Assembly: GCA_022009795.1 (NCBI GenBank)
Contig: CP091724.1
Coordinates: 1,463,501-1,527,500 of the forward strand
DNA from: Anaerotruncus sp.
Lineage (GTDB): Bacteria > Bacillota > Clostridia > Oscillospirales > Acutalibacteraceae
Length of the DNA stretch: 64,000 nt
Reading direction: 5' to 3'
Shown in pieces: positions 18,512 to 29,431 of this stretch (position 1 is its first letter; each line of letters begins with the position of its first letter). The translations under genes were made by a program, and so were the position numbers. The notes beneath the pieces were generated by a model that saw only the letters and a list, made by a program, of their open reading frames with translations, did no database searches and was not told the DNA's origin.

Positions 18512-19339
18512 TTATTTTTGAAGCGAGCGCAAAAGCGCAATTTCAGCCTTATAGCCCGAAAGCTCATTAGGCGTTTCAAGAAACATCGGCAAATCGCGCA
18601 GATATTCATTATTTACTATATTTTCAAACGCCTTTTCACCTATACTGCCGAGGCCGATTTTTTCGTGGCGGTCCTTATGCGAGGCAAATGGATTTTTACT
18701 GTCATTCAAATGCAGTGCGCGCAGGCGGTTTATTCCGATAATCTTATCGAAATGCTCAAGCACGCCGTCCAAATTGTTAACTATATCATAGCCCGCGTCA
18801 AACACATGGCAGGTATCGAGGCAAACGCCGATTTTATCCGAAAGCTCCACACGCTCTATTAGGCCTTGCAGCTGCTCAAAGCTTTTGCCGATTTCAGTGC
18901 CCTTGCCCGCCATTGTTTCGAGCAGGACGGTTGTTGTCATATCGCCGCGAAGAACGGTATTCAGCGCCTCTGCAATAAAGCGGATACCCTCCTCTTCGCC
19001 CTGCCCCACATGCGAGCCAGGGTGAAAATTATAAAGCATTCCGGGCGTGGCTTCCATTCTTTTTAAATCATCGGCAAAGGTTTCGATTGCAAATTGCCTT
19101 ACCTCCGGCTTTGCCGAGCAGCAATTAAGCGTATAGGGTGCATGCGCCAAAATCACATTCACACCCTGCGCCTTGCTTTTTTCGTTAAAAAGCGCCGCAT
19201 CATTCAAATCAAGTTCCTTTGCCTTACCTCCGCGCGGATTGCGAGTGAAAAACTGAAAGGTGTTTGCACCTATGGAAACAGCTTCATCAAGCATATGAAC
19301 ATAGCCCTTTGAGGCACTTAAATGCGCACCGATAATCAT
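18512..19339 (-). CDS. nfo: Endonuclease IV (AP endonuclease)
   Basis: 275 residues, intact. TIM-barrel enzyme cutting 5' of abasic sites; trinuclear Zn site. Motifs: IGAHLSASKG at the N-terminus, NTFQFFTRNPRGG, LAHAPYTLN, YNFHPGSHVGQGEEEGI, LLETMAGKGTEIG, CLDTCHVFDAGYD, HLNDSKNPFASHKDRHEKIG (20 residues) and FLETPNE. Its ATG overlaps the stop of the upstream HAD hydrolase (ATGA), suggesting translational coupling. Confidence 0.96.
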   Translation of the reverse strand: MIIGAHLSASKGYVHMLDEAVSIGANTFQFFTRNPRGGKAKELDLNDAALFNEKSKAQGVNVILAHAPYTLNCCSAKPEVRQFAIETFADDLKRMEATPGMLYNFHPGSHVGQGEEEGIRFIAEALNTVLRGDMTTTVLLETMAGKGTEIGKSFEQLQGLIERVELSDKIGVCLDTCHVFDAGYDIVNNLDGVLEHFDKIIGINRLRALHLNDSKNPFASHKDRHEKIGLGSIGEKAFENIVNNEYLRDLPMFLETPNELSGYKAEIALLRSLQK

Positions 19340-20210
19340 TTTAAATCAATTCCTTTTGCGGCGTTTGCAGCGATATCCTCTTCTGCCTTGCCGCTCATTA
19401 TATATTCAAGCAAATCGCCAACACAGCCGTGATTGCAATGGCAAGCCTCATATTTGCAGATTTTATGAATCGGCTTAGGCGCCTGACCCGCGCATGCGGG
19501 CAATCCCACCGTTTTGAGCATATCCCAATCGTTATAATAATCGCCTATGGCGGCAACATGGCTTTTTTTCAATGCCGAGCCTGTCGGCAAGCTTCATAAC
19601 GCCCGTGCCCTTATGAGTGCCTTTTTGCAGCATTTCGAAGCTCCAAAGCGAGGACATCATAAAATTGGCATCGGGATTTTCGTGGCGGCTTACGTATTTT
19701 TCAAGTTCGTTTATCGTTAGAGGATTAGACCAAAAAATAACCTTCATCCAGCCCTCCTCGGGCACGTCATCAATGCTCGTTACCTCATAATGAGATTTAT
19801 CAAAAAACATTTGCCCTCTGGAAAGCAAGCCTTTTTTGACAATATACACATAATCATCAAAAAAATATACCCACATCAACGCTGTGGCCGTGAGTATTAA
19901 AAAGCTCTGAAATTTCTTTAACAAATTGCCTGCCCTTTGGGCCGATGGTGCTGCGCCAAAGCATTTTTTCCTGCTTATAATCATAAATGCCGGCGCCGTT
20001 TATAACAATTGCGGGCTGATTCGGTGTTACGCGATCATAATTTCTTTTAAGGCTTGAAACCATTCTGCCCGATGCCAATGTGAAATTGCCGCCTTTTTCG
20101 GTGAATTCCTTTATGGCATTATAATTTCTTTTGGGCAGCTTCCTGAATTTATTATTCAAAGTGCCGTCTATATCCGAAACAACAAGCCAATTTTCAAATG
20201 TTTGCGCCAT
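19336..20210 (-). CDS. HAD-superfamily hydrolase, Cof/YidA type (two frameshifts)
   Basis: About 290 residues after joining. Type IIB HAD phosphatase, probably acting on sugar phosphates or similar. Motif I LVVSDIDGTLNNKFRKLP (about residue 10), motif II FTLASGRMVSSL, and motifs III/IV in KKSHVAAIGDYYNDWDML plus AGQAPKPI. Both breaks are one-base gains: the T7 run (minus strand) near 19859 and the A7 run near 19568. It begins with AAGGAGAATAATT before the ATG and ends inside the nfo start codon. Confidence 0.85.
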
Positions 20211-20275
20211 AATTATTCTCCTTAAAAATTAAGAGTGTTTTGATTTTGCATATTTTGCAAAATCGGCGTTTATTT

Positions 20276-20330
20276 AAGCAGGCAGAAATCGGTTGCTTTA
20301 AACCATATTGCGTTCGATTCCCGCCTGCTT
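20276..20330. other. Stem-loop between rluD and HAD gene
   Basis: AAGCAGGC (20276-20283) pairs perfectly with GCCTGCTT (20323-20330). An inner ATCG/CGAT helix extends it, around a loop of about 25 nt. There is no T-run on either strand, so it is not a standard terminator. It may be an mRNA-end structure of the long operon. Nothing else is seen in 20211-20352. Confidence 0.45.
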
Positions 20331-20352
20331 ATGCAGATTTAATTGCCGCACA

Positions 20353-21294
20353 TTATTTTAGCAATATTATATACTGTGATTTTTCAAGTTTATTTAAAAA
20401 CGAAGTGAAATATTCGGGCAAATCGCTTTCAAATTCAAGCCACTGCCCTGTGCGCGGATGCACAAAGCCGATGTGCTTTGCATGAAGGCACTGACCGGAA
20501 AGCCCTTTTACGGGCTTTTTGGGGCCGTAGACCTCATCGCCCGCTATCGGATGACCGACATACGATAGGTGCACTCTGATTTGATGGGTGCGCCCCGTTT
20601 CCAAAGTGCAGCGCAAGTGGGTAAAATTGCCATAGCGGCGAAGCACCGCCACATGAGTTACGGCGGGCTTTGAATTTTTAAAGGTGACGGCCATCTTTTT
20701 TCTGTCCTTAGGATTCCTGCCGATAGGCTGTGCAACTGTAAAGGCGTCTTCCTTTACATTGCCGTGTGCAACACATTCATAGGCCCTTTCAAAGGAATGC
20801 TCCTTAATCTGCTCGGCAAGGCCGGCGTGGGCAAAATCGTTTTTAGCAACGATTAAAAGGCCGGAAGTGTCTTTATCTATTCTGTGCACTATTCCCGGGC
20901 GAAGCACTCCGTTTATGCCGCTGAGCGAGCTGCCACAGTGATAAAGAAGCGCGTTAACGAGTGTGCCGCTGTAATTTCCGGGTGCGGGATGCACCACCAT
21001 GCCCTTTGGCTTATTAACAACAAGCAAATCCGAATCTTCATAAACAATATCAAGCGGAATATTCTCCGGCAAGGTATCAAGCGAAACCGGCTCCGGGATA
21101 ACGAGGGAAACCATATCCCCTTGCTTTAATTTGTAATTCTTACTTTGTGTTAAGGAGTTGACCTTTACACCGCCCTCATCTATGATTTTTGCAGCGGCCG
21201 AGCGGGAAAGCCCTTCTGCGCTGTCGCTTACAAATTTATCAAGCCTTTCGCCCGCATTTTCGGGCGACACATTAAAAATATAGGCGTCACTCAC
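20353..21294 (-). CDS. rluD: RluD-family rRNA pseudouridine synthase
   Basis: 313 residues. An N-terminal S4 RNA-binding domain (ERLDKFVSDSAEGLSRSAAA, about residues 16-35) is followed by the catalytic domain with LLVVNKPKGMVVHPAPGN, the aspartate motif PGIVHRIDKDTSGLLIVAK (about residues 131-149) and TLETGRTHQIRVHLSYVGHP. Probably modifies 23S rRNA in the manner of RluD. GTG start with AAAGGGGGA upstream inside the lspA end; the two genes are five bases apart. Last gene of the 12-gene same-strand block. Confidence 0.92.
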   Translation of the reverse strand: MSDAYIFNVSPENAGERLDKFVSDSAEGLSRSAAAKIIDEGGVKVNSLTQSKNYKLKQGDMVSLVIPEPVSLDTLPENIPLDIVYEDSDLLVVNKPKGMVVHPAPGNYSGTLVNALLYHCGSSLSGINGVLRPGIVHRIDKDTSGLLIVAKNDFAHAGLAEQIKEHSFERAYECVAHGNVKEDAFTVAQPIGRNPKDRKKMAVTFKNSKPAVTHVAVLRRYGNFTHLRCTLETGRTHQIRVHLSYVGHPIAGDEVYGPKKPVKGLSGQCLHAKHIGFVHPRTGQWLEFESDLPEYFTSFLNKLEKSQYIILLK

Positions 21295-21299
21295 AGGGA

Positions 21300-21801
21300 T
21301 TATCCCCCTTTTTCGGGCTTTTTTTGATTATCCTTATCCGGCTTAAACAAATCGACAACCAAATAAGCCACCAGCGAAACCGCGCCGAGGGTTACGGCGC
21401 AATCCGCAATATTGAAAACGGCAAAATCAACAAACACAGGCTCTATAAAATCAACCACATAGCCATACAAAGCACGGTCTATTAAATTGCCGATGCCGCC
21501 CGCCGCAATAACTGCAATACTCCAATAAAGCCACAGGGATTTGCAGCGATTTGAAAAAATATACCAAAGCGCCGCCACGCAGGCAACTGCGGTGACCGCC
21601 ACAAAAATCCAACGCGCGCCGTTAAACAGTGAAAATGCCATACCGGTGTTTTCCGCATAATTAAAGCGAATAAAGCCCTTTATAAAATCAACCGGCTCGC
21701 TGCCCTTTAAATTCTTTACGGCAAAATATTTTGTTATTTGATCAAAGGCGGCAATAAGAAAAATCATAACTGCGCACCAAATATGCTTTTTTTCTGTGCA
21801 A
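21300..21801 (-). CDS. lspA: Lipoprotein signal peptidase II (frameshift at 5' end)
   Basis: Aspartyl protease that cleaves prolipoproteins after lipid attachment; four membrane segments. Catalytic blocks: NYAENTGMAFSLF, GGIGNLIDR and VDFI ... VFNIADCAVTLG, with the aspartate of NIAD. The frame opens further upstream, but the best start is TTG at 21799-21801, behind GGGAGTG, giving MHRKKHIWCAVMIFLIAAFD when one A is removed from the A7 run near 21788. Without that correction the first in-frame ATG is 21765-21767. It sits between ileS and rluD, as in many Clostridia. Confidence 0.9.
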
Positions 21802-21891
21802 AATATCACTCCCGTAAAGAAATAAAGCACAAGGCGGGCAGATTGCATAGTGCCCGCCTTGATAAAAGCTTTTTAAATTGTTTTTTGCCGC

Positions 21892-24694
21892 TTACTGCTG
21901 CATTTGAGCAAGAACTGCGGCGCAATGAGCGCAAAGCTGAGGATGATTTGCGTCTTTTTCCGACTGTGGAGGAGAATTTCCAGCAGCGTTCGCACTTTTC
22001 GCCCTCTGCCTTTGAAACGGAAACCGAAAGGCCTTCAACATCGCCGACAAATTCCTGCTTATCGGAAACAACATTAACCGCTGAGGTGATGAATATTTCC
22101 GGAAGAGCGGCTTCGTTTGCCTTTAAGAAATCATAAAGCTCGCAGCAAGCGCCGAGGGTGATTTGAGCCTCAAGCGATTTGCCGATGATTTTTTCGTTTC
22201 TTGCAAGCTCAAGAGCCTTTTGAACATCAACACGAACGGCATGAATCTTTTCCCACTTATCCATAAACGCCTGATCCGTTTCAATGAAATCCGCCTGCGG
22301 AATTTCGTTAAAGAGCGGAGAGTCGGCATTTCTTGAAGCATCATGCGGCATGAAGCGCCAAATTTCATCTGCCGTGAAGGCAAGAATAGGAGTGAGCATA
22401 AGCGTGAGCGCATCAAGAATTTTATAAAGAACGGTTTGAGCCGCACGGCGTGTTGCGGATGCGGCAACCGAAGTATAAAGCCTGTCTTTAAGCACATCAA
22501 AATAGAAGTTGCTCATATCAACAACGCAGAAATTGTGAATTGCATGCGCCGCTGTGTGATACTCATAAATTTCAAAGCTGTTTCTTACCGTGGTGATAAG
22601 CTCATCCAGCTTCATAAGAGCATATTTATCAAGCTCTTCAAGGCTTTCATTTGCAACCTGATCCTTATCGGGATCAAAATCATAAAGATTGCCGAGGCAG
22701 AAGCGAGCCGTGTTTCTGATTTTTCTGTAGTTATCGGAAAGCTGCTTCAGAATTTCGGGGCTGATTCTGATATCTGCATGATAATCCGAAGAAGCAACCC
22801 AAAGGCGAAGAATATCTGCGCCGTATTTTTGAATGATATCCTGCGGAGCAATGCCGTTTCCAAGGGATTTAGACATTTTTTTGCCTTCGCCGTCAACAGT
22901 CCAGCCGTGGGTGATGATTTGCTTAAACGGAGCACCGAGCCCCTGAGCAACAGAGGTGAGAAGCGAGGATTGGAACCAACCTCTGTATTGATCCGCGCCC
23001 TCAAGATAAACATCGGCGGGTCTGCCGAGATAAGGCCTTTTTGCAAGCACGGCCTGATGTGACGAACCGGAATCGAACCAAACATCCATGATATCGGATT
23101 CCTTATCAAAGCCTTCGTTTTCGCCGCAGTGCGGGCACTTGAAGCCCTCGGGCAAAAAGTATTCGGCATCGTGTGCAAACCAAGCGTCCGAGCCTTCCTT
23201 GCCGAAGATTTCGGAAACCTTCATCATAATATCGTTATCAATAATTTCCTTGCCGCAATGCTTGCAATAAAGCACGGGAATGGGAACGCCCCATTTTCTT
23301 TGGCGGGAAATGCACCAATCGGCGCGCTCTCTAACCATTGACTGAAGCCTGTCCTTACCCCATTCGGGGAACCACTTAACATCCTCGGAAGCACGAACGG
23401 CATCCTCCTTGAAATCATCAACGGAGCAGAACCATTGAGAGGTGGCTCTGAAGATAACGGGCTTGTGGCAGCGCCAGCAGTGGGGATATTGGTGAATGAT
23501 TTTTTGAAGCGCAAAAAGATTGCCTGTTTTTTCAAGATGCTCGGCAATCGGCTTATTTGCCTGCTCGGTGGTGAGGCCTGCGAATTGACCTGCCTCCTCG
23601 GTGAGCACACCCTTTGCATCAACGGGAACGATAATCGGGATTTCGGGATAATTTTTGCAAACCACGAAGTCCTCAACACCGTGACCGGGCGCAGTGTGAA
23701 CACAGCCGGTGCCCGATTCGAGAGTTACATGATCGCCGACGATAACAAGTGAAGTTCTGTCTATAAACGGATGCTGGCACTTCATATATTCAAGCTCATT
23801 GCCCATGATTGTGCCCACGATTTCATAATCGGATTCGGCAACGCCCCTTGCCTCCATGGCGGAAGCCACCAGATCGGTTGCCATAACATAATATTCATCA
23901 CCGCTTTTAACGAGCGAATATTCAAAGTTGGGGCCTACGCAGATTGCAACGTTTGCCGGCAGAGTCCAAGTGGTAGTTGTCCAAATAACGAAATAGGTGT
24001 TTTTAAGATCGGCACCCATTTGCGACAGCTTGCCGAGATCATCCGTTACATTAAACTTAACATAGATTGAATGGCAGGGATCCTCGGCATATTCGATTTC
24101 CGCTTCTGCAAGGGCGGTGTTGCAATCGGGGCACCAATAAACGGGCTTTAAGCCCTTATAGATATAGCCCTTTGTTGCCATGGCGGCAAAAACCTTAATT
24201 TGCTCCTCTTCAAAATCCTTTGTGAGGGTGATATAAGGATTATCCCATTCGCCGATAACGCCGAGGCGCTTAAAGCTTTCGCGCTGAATATCAACGAAGC
24301 CGAGCGCAGTGTCGCGGCAGATTTTGCGAAGCTCCAAATCAGAAATATTAGTTTCCGCGGAAATGTGGGCTTCTTTTCTTGCTTTAAGCTCAGTGGGGAG
24401 GCCGTGAGTATCCCAGCCCGGAACATAAGGGGATTTAAAGCCCGTCATATTCTTATATCTTACGATAAAATCCTTTAAGGTTTTATTGAGCGCATGGCCG
24501 ATATGAATATCGCCGTTTGCATACGGAGGGCCGTCGTGCAAAACGAAAAGCGGCTTGCCGTCATTAAGCTCCATCAGCTTTTCATACTGATCGTTTTCAT
24601 ACCATTTTTTAAGAATTTCCGGCTCACGCTGCGGAAGTGAAGCGCGCATGGGAAATTCCGTTTTCATCATATTAAGTGTGTTTTTATAGTCCAT
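21892..24694 (-). CDS. ileS: Isoleucyl-tRNA synthetase (frameshift near 3' end)
   Basis: Class I synthetase, about 934 residues. HIGH motif in PPYANGDIHIGHALN (about residue 60), editing domain with GTGCVHTAPGHG, and KMSKS motif in GKKMSKSLGNGI. Anticodon-binding and C-terminal zinc domains follow. The second zinc pair (CAHC) is lost as written: one extra A in the A5 run near 21956-21960 shifts the frame after CERCWKFSSTVGK. Corrected, the protein ends DANHPQLCAHCAAVLAQMQQ at TAA 21892-21894. I chose ATG 24692-24694 (MDYKNTLNMM), which overlaps the end of divIVA. No T-box leader is present because the gene is internal to an operon. Confidence 0.93.
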
Positions 24695-26000
24695 TGTTAT
24701 CATCAACCTTTATTTGATTATTTCTTTTTTTCTTTTTGAAGAAGCCCTTGAATTTTGAGCTTTCTTCTTCATCATCGTCATCCTCATCCGGAGGGATAAG
24801 GCTGATTTTTTCATTTGTTCTGTATTGCCCCTCGGGTTTCACATGGAAGAAATCTTCAAAAGGAAGATGCTCCTGCTTTTCTTCGGGTGCGGAATTATCC
24901 TGCGAGAATGCGGCAACCGCGCTGTGCACATCGGCGGGCTCTTCATCCTCTTCGGGTGCTTCCGGCTTTGCCTCCTCGGCGGCGCTTTCCGGCTCGGTTT
25001 CCTCAAGCTCATATTCAACTTCGGAGGGAGTCGGCTCATCTGCCGCTTTGGTGTTTATATCAACGAATTCATCGGCGGATGCCGCGGCTTCGTTTTCCTC
25101 TTCATTTATCGGAGCTTCTTCGGCGGGCTCTGCTTCTTCGAGTTCCTCGGTCTGAGCTTCTTCGGAGGCTGTTTCTTCGGTTTCCTCGGCAGCTTCATTT
25201 GCTTCTTCCACGGCTTCTTCGATTTTTTCTGCGGGAGCCTCGGGCTTTTCTATTGACTGCTGCATATCGGCAGCCTTGGCGGAAACGGCTTCAAATTCCT
25301 GATCTGCCTCTTCAATAGCCTCCTCAAGCTCTTCATCCGATTTTGCTTCATCGTAATTAGCCATATCCGAAAGCCTGTCAAGCTGGTCTTTATAAAGGGA
25401 TGTCAATCTGCCCTTAAACGCTTCGGCCTCGGCCTTAAGCGACTGAGCCAAATTGCCGTAATGCTCTTTTTCCTCTTTTGCTTTTGAAATAAGCTGCTCG
25501 GAAATTGCTTTTGCCTCTTCCAAAAGAGCGGATGAATCCGCTTTTGCATCTGCGGTTTCCTTTTTTTGCCTTTTCTTTTGCCTCTGAAAGAATTTCGCCG
25601 GCGGCTTCCGTTTTTTTCCTTAGTAAGCTTTTGCTGCATACTCGCGCGCGTCCGAAACGATTTTTTTCGGCTTTTTTTCTTTAGCGTCCGTTACCGTGGT
25701 TTGAACAGTGCGTGCGCTTTCGGCAAGCAAATCATCTGCCTTTTCGCGCGCCTTTTTCTTAACCTCGGAAGCAGCCTTTTGCGCTGTGAGCAAAGTGTCT
25801 TTGATGGAATCCTCTTCTTCTCTGTATTCCTCTATTTTTTTTGCAAGGATTTCCATTTTTCTGTAAAGCTCTTTATTTTCGTCATAAATGGCGGTAAACG
25901 ATTCCTCTATTTCCTTAATGAAAGCATTCGTTTCATCAATATCATAGCCGTATTGTGCTTTTGAAAGCACCTTTTCCCTGATTTGTGCGGGCGTTATCAT
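24684..26000 (-). CDS. divIVA: DivIVA-domain protein with long acidic C-terminal extension (frameshifted)
   Basis: Cell-division or polar-growth scaffold. The N-terminal DivIVA domain is clear: MITPAQIREKVLSKAQYGYD, then IDETNAFIKEIEESF and a coiled coil through about residue 110. Three indels near 25560-25640 (TT, A7 and A7 runs) break the coiled-coil part. After joining, a further coiled coil (SEQLISKAKEEKEHYGNL) leads into a tail of about 170 residues made mostly of E, A, P and D, ending with a basic FKKKKRNNQIK cluster. The strong site TAAGGAGGAGAG precedes the ATG. It lies 31 bp after sepF, and its stop overlaps ileS. Confidence 0.85.
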
Positions 26001-26031
26001 AAGATATCTCTCCTCCTTAATGATTTGGCAA

Positions 26032-26520
26032 TCAATACATTATCATGCCGTTGTTTTCAAGCTCATCTATAAGATCGCCCATAACATCAACATTATATGG
26101 GGTGATGATATAAGTGCTGTTTGCCACTCTTTTGATTTGGCCGTTATTCGCATATGCAACGCCGCTTAAAAAATCAAGCAGGCGGCGGGCGATATCCCTG
26201 TTTGTGGATTCAAGATTAAGCACAACCGTGCGCTTTTCGTTAAGATTATCGCCGATTGCCGCAGCCTCTTCAAACCTTTCGGGCTTAACAAGCACAACCT
26301 GAAGCTGCGCCGTTGTGTGAATATTAACAACCTTATCGGATTCCGCGCGTGTGCGGTGAATCTTTTCGGGCTTTTCTTCTTTGGGCACTCTCACGCTTTT
26401 ATGCTTTTCCCTTTTGGGCGGTGCCGGCATGGAATAGCCCGGGTTTTCATCATAAAAATCATCAAATTCATCTTCGTCGTTATCGCGAAGTATCTCGGTG
26501 AATTTATCCAAAAATCCCAT
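26032..26520 (-). CDS. sepF: SepF cell-division protein
   Basis: 162 residues, intact. Membrane-bound FtsZ anchor and septum-shape protein. The N-terminus MGFLDKFTEILRDNDEDE is the amphipathic membrane-targeting helix. A proline- and charge-rich linker follows, then the SepF core (about residues 70-160) with the nucleotide-independent fold signature: EKRTVVLNLESTNRDIARRL and LLDFLSGVAYANNGQIKRV (overlapping blocks), and ITPYNVDVMG. It lies 17 bp after yggS with AGGGAGG upstream, the usual neighbourhood (yggS-sepF-divIVA). Confidence 0.95.
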   Translation of the reverse strand: MGFLDKFTEILRDNDEDEFDDFYDENPGYSMPAPPKREKHKSVRVPKEEKPEKIHRTRAESDKVVNIHTTAQLQVVLVKPERFEEAAAIGDNLNEKRTVVLNLESTNRDIARRLLDFLSGVAYANNGQIKRVANSTYIITPYNVDVMGDLIDELENNGMIMY

Positions 26521-26537
26521 TTGCTTTGCCTCCCTGC

Positions 26538-27266
26538 TTAATAATATTTTCTGGCGCCGAATATTGCGGAGCCCACTCTGACTATATCGGAACCCTCGGC
26601 AATTGCGGCCTTATAATCTCCGCTCATGCCCATTGAAAGAATTTCCATATCTATATTATCTATTTTTATCTTTAATGTCAATGAAAGATTGGCGAAGTTC
26701 GGCAAAATATTTGCGTACCTCGGTCTCGCTTTCGCAAACGGGCGGAATTGCCATAAGGCCCTTTTATTCTGATATTCGGCAATTCGGATATCATATAAAG
26801 CGTTTCTTCAAGCTCGGCGGGGCTTAAGCCGCTTTTGCTTTCCTCCATGCCGATATTAACCTCGGCAAGGCAATTTGTGATGAGCCCCTTTGCGGCAGAC
26901 ACCCTTGAAATTTCCTTTGCAAGCTTAAAGGAGGAAACGGATTCTATCATATCCACCTCGCCGATAATTTGGCGCACCTTATTTGTTTGCAAATGGCCTA
27001 TCAAATGGCGCTCAACGCCGTTCAGCTCAAGCTCGTCCTTTTTTCCCAAATATTCCTGAACTCTGTTTTCGCCTATCAAATCGGCGCCGAGCTCAAGCGC
27101 TTTGTTAATATAAGGCGGCTCAACCGTTTTGGTTACGCACATAAGGCGCACGGCATTTTTCGCTTCTGCCCGCTTTAACGGCGCATTCCTTAACGCTTTC
27201 AAGGATTCGCTTATAATTTTCCTCAACAGATTTAAGCCTTTCTTCATCAAGTATATACTTTCCCAT
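26538..27266 (-). CDS. yggS: YggS/YlmE-type PLP homeostasis protein (frameshifted)
   Basis: PLP-binding alanine-racemase-fold protein that buffers pyridoxal phosphate. Lysine motif MCVTKTVEPPYINKALELG (PLP on K), then LIGENRVQEYLGK, RHLIGHLQTNKVR, EVNIGMEESKSGL, MSMGMSGDYKAAI-like end and VRVGSAIFGARKYY. I place the start at ATG 27264-27266 (MGKYILDEERLKSVEENYKR), which has AAGGAG upstream and overlaps the HlyD-like gene end. Single-base gains occur in an A5 near 27160, in a CC/CT run near 26764, and near 26660. The corrected stop is TAA 26538-26540. Confidence 0.88.
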
Positions 27267-28516
27267 CACGAAGCTCCTTTCCTTGGGTTATTATTTGGTC
27301 GTAAAGGCGAATACCGTCTGTGTCTTTTGCATCATACGAAAGCACCACATAATCGCCCTGAGTATAAAGCACATCCGCCTTGCGCCATTCCACAACGGAG
27401 GCCACAAGGGCATAAACGCCTTTTTCGCCGTTATTCACATGCACGGCAGACGCCGGCATTTTTATCCCCTCGTAAGAATTGAGGCGAAGCTCAATATCCG
27501 CCGTTCTTAACGAGGCTATATCACTGTTCATTTCGCTGCATTGAAGCACAAGCGCCGTTTTTTTGCACGCCGGGCTGATTTTCCGCCCCGCTTATTATTT
27601 TGCAGGAATACACATGATCCGTGCCCGAAACGGAAACATCGATTTTATCGCCGTTTTCAAGCCCCTTAATCTGCGAAGGCTCCACTATTGCGCAAAAATA
27701 CCATTCAAAGCTTGTGATAATCTTGCCGAGCGACTGCGAGGCTTCGGCATCCTGCGCTTCGTCGAGCCACTGCTGAAGGGTTTCAACTCCGAGGCCGGAG
27801 GAAATCGCCGAATAATCAAACGCGGTTTCCAAACCATCGGTGTAGCTTGAAAAAATCCCGGATTCATCCGCCTGCACATAGCCCGTGGGCTTGCATGCAT
27901 TTTTGTTTATTGCATTTATCTTTTCCTCAATTTCTTTCATCACCGAGGAAAAATCAATATTATCGCCCACCAAAATTTGAATTCTGGTGAATTTATCATT
28001 AAGCTCGGAACAATAATCCGCCGCGCTTTGCACATTGCCCGCGGCATTCGCGCGCACAAGGCCGTTTATATCCGTGATAACATCTTTGTTTAATGATTCC
28101 ACATCGGCAGCCTGCCCAACGGCTTGATTTTCCATATCGTCATAATATTCAAGCTGCTCTTCAAGGCTTTTATAGGTTGAATATTCCTGAGCGCTTTCGG
28201 CATTTGCAAAAATTTTTGCGATTTCGCCGCCTTTGTTCACCTTTTCGCAATCGCCCACGGTGGCTGCGGTAACGGCATTTTCGCCTGCGGAAACAACCTT
28301 TTCGTTTCGCACGGCAAGCGCCTTTACCTGCACGGTTTCATATACGGTGGAAATAACCGCCGTTTGCGTTTTTAAGCGCACATTGAAAACTCCGTAAAGC
28401 TGCACGGCAAGATAGGCAACGATTAAAAACACAACAAAGCCCATTGCGAGCCATTCTTTATTCACTTTAAGCGTTTTCTTTCTTTTAACGCCCTTTGCTT
28501 TTTCATTGCTTTCCAT
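27247..28516 (-). CDS. HlyD-like membrane-anchored adaptor protein of the sepF cluster (frameshifted)
   Basis: About 422 residues. A basic N-terminus (KGVKRKKTLKVNKEWLAM) is followed by one membrane segment (about residues 25-47) and a periplasm-side domain beginning VYETVQVKALAVRNEKVVSA. It then has barrel-sandwich (biotinyl-lipoyl-like) halves and a helical hairpin (SLEEQLEYYDDMENQAVGQA). This is the layout of HlyD-family adaptors, which occur next to sepF in many Clostridia. An extra A in the A6 run near 27558-27563 splits the last 100 residues. It overlaps miaA and yggS, so it is firmly part of the operon. Partner transporter unknown. Confidence 0.75.
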
Positions 28517-29430
28517 TTATAAAATCCCTGCTTAAATTAACGGCTTTTTCGGCAAGCTTATCGTAGCCGAGCTCGTCCGCATAAAGCCACACGGCGTTTT
28601 CACGCCTTTTAAACCATGTGATTTGCCGCTTTGCATAGCGGCGTGTTTCGCGCTTTATTTTTTCAAGGGCTTCATCAAGCGAAATCTCGCCCGCGAAATA
28701 CGGGGCAAGCTCCTTGTGGCCGATTGCCTGCGCAGCGGTTTTGCCGCCGTAGGCAAGATTTGCCTTTGCCTCTTCAATAAGACCGGAGGCAACCATTTTA
28801 TCCACCCTTGCATTTATGCGGGAATAAAGCAGATCCCGATTTTTGAAGCCGATAACAAGATACAGCGTTTCATAAGGCGAGCTTTGCCTTGAAAGCAAAT
28901 CCTGCTCGGTTTTTGTTTTTCCCGTGGAATAATATATTTCAAGAGCGCGCACAACGCGCTTTTTATTATTTTTATGAGTTTTTTGCGCCTCTGCGGGATC
29001 TGTTTGCAAAAGGCGGGAATAAAGCTCGTCTTCATCCAGCGCCGAAAGGCGGGCGCGAAGCTCCTCATCCGGATTTGCGGAGGAAAAACGAAATGTTATC
29101 CACAAAGCTGTCTATAAACAGCCCCGTTCCGCCGGCGATAACAGGCACGGAGCCTGCCGCCGTGATTTGCGAAGCCGCGGCCTTTGCCGCATCACAAAAA
29201 TCCGAAACGGAAAAAGAAACCGAGCGTTCCAAAAACTCGTTAAGCATATGTGGCACGCCCTGCATTTCCTGCTTTGAGGGCGCCGCCGTGGCAATGCTCA
29301 TGCCCTTATAAACCTGCATTGAATCGGCGCAGATAACCGAGCCGCCGACAGCCTTTGCGATTTGCACGGCAAGGGCGGTTTTTCCGCTTGCCGTGGGCCC
29401 GGCCACAACTATAAGCTTTGTTTTATCCAT
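28503..29430 (-). CDS. miaA: tRNA dimethylallyltransferase (one frameshift)
   Basis: Adds the dimethylallyl group to A37 of tRNAs, the substrate later thiomethylated by MiaB, whose gene is in the same operon. Walker A VVAGPTASGKTALAVQIAK at the N-terminus, ICADSMQVYKGM, IAGGTGLFIDSFVDN, VVRALEIYYSTGKTKTEQ, QAIGHKEL and the RRYAKRQITWFKRR tRNA-binding end. One extra T in the T5 run near 29088-29092 splits the gene after DNISF. Start ATG 29428-29430 lies one base after the corrected mutL stop. Confidence 0.92.
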
Positions 29431-29431
29431 A

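Noticed and set aside
21892..24800. A T-box leader for ileS
   Set aside because: The gene starts inside the end of divIVA; there is no untranslated leader and no T-box sequence.
24715..25600. Long plus-strand frames rich in serine, leucine or phenylalanine opposite the DivIVA tail
   Set aside because: They are antisense images of the E/A-rich low-complexity tail and have no start signals.
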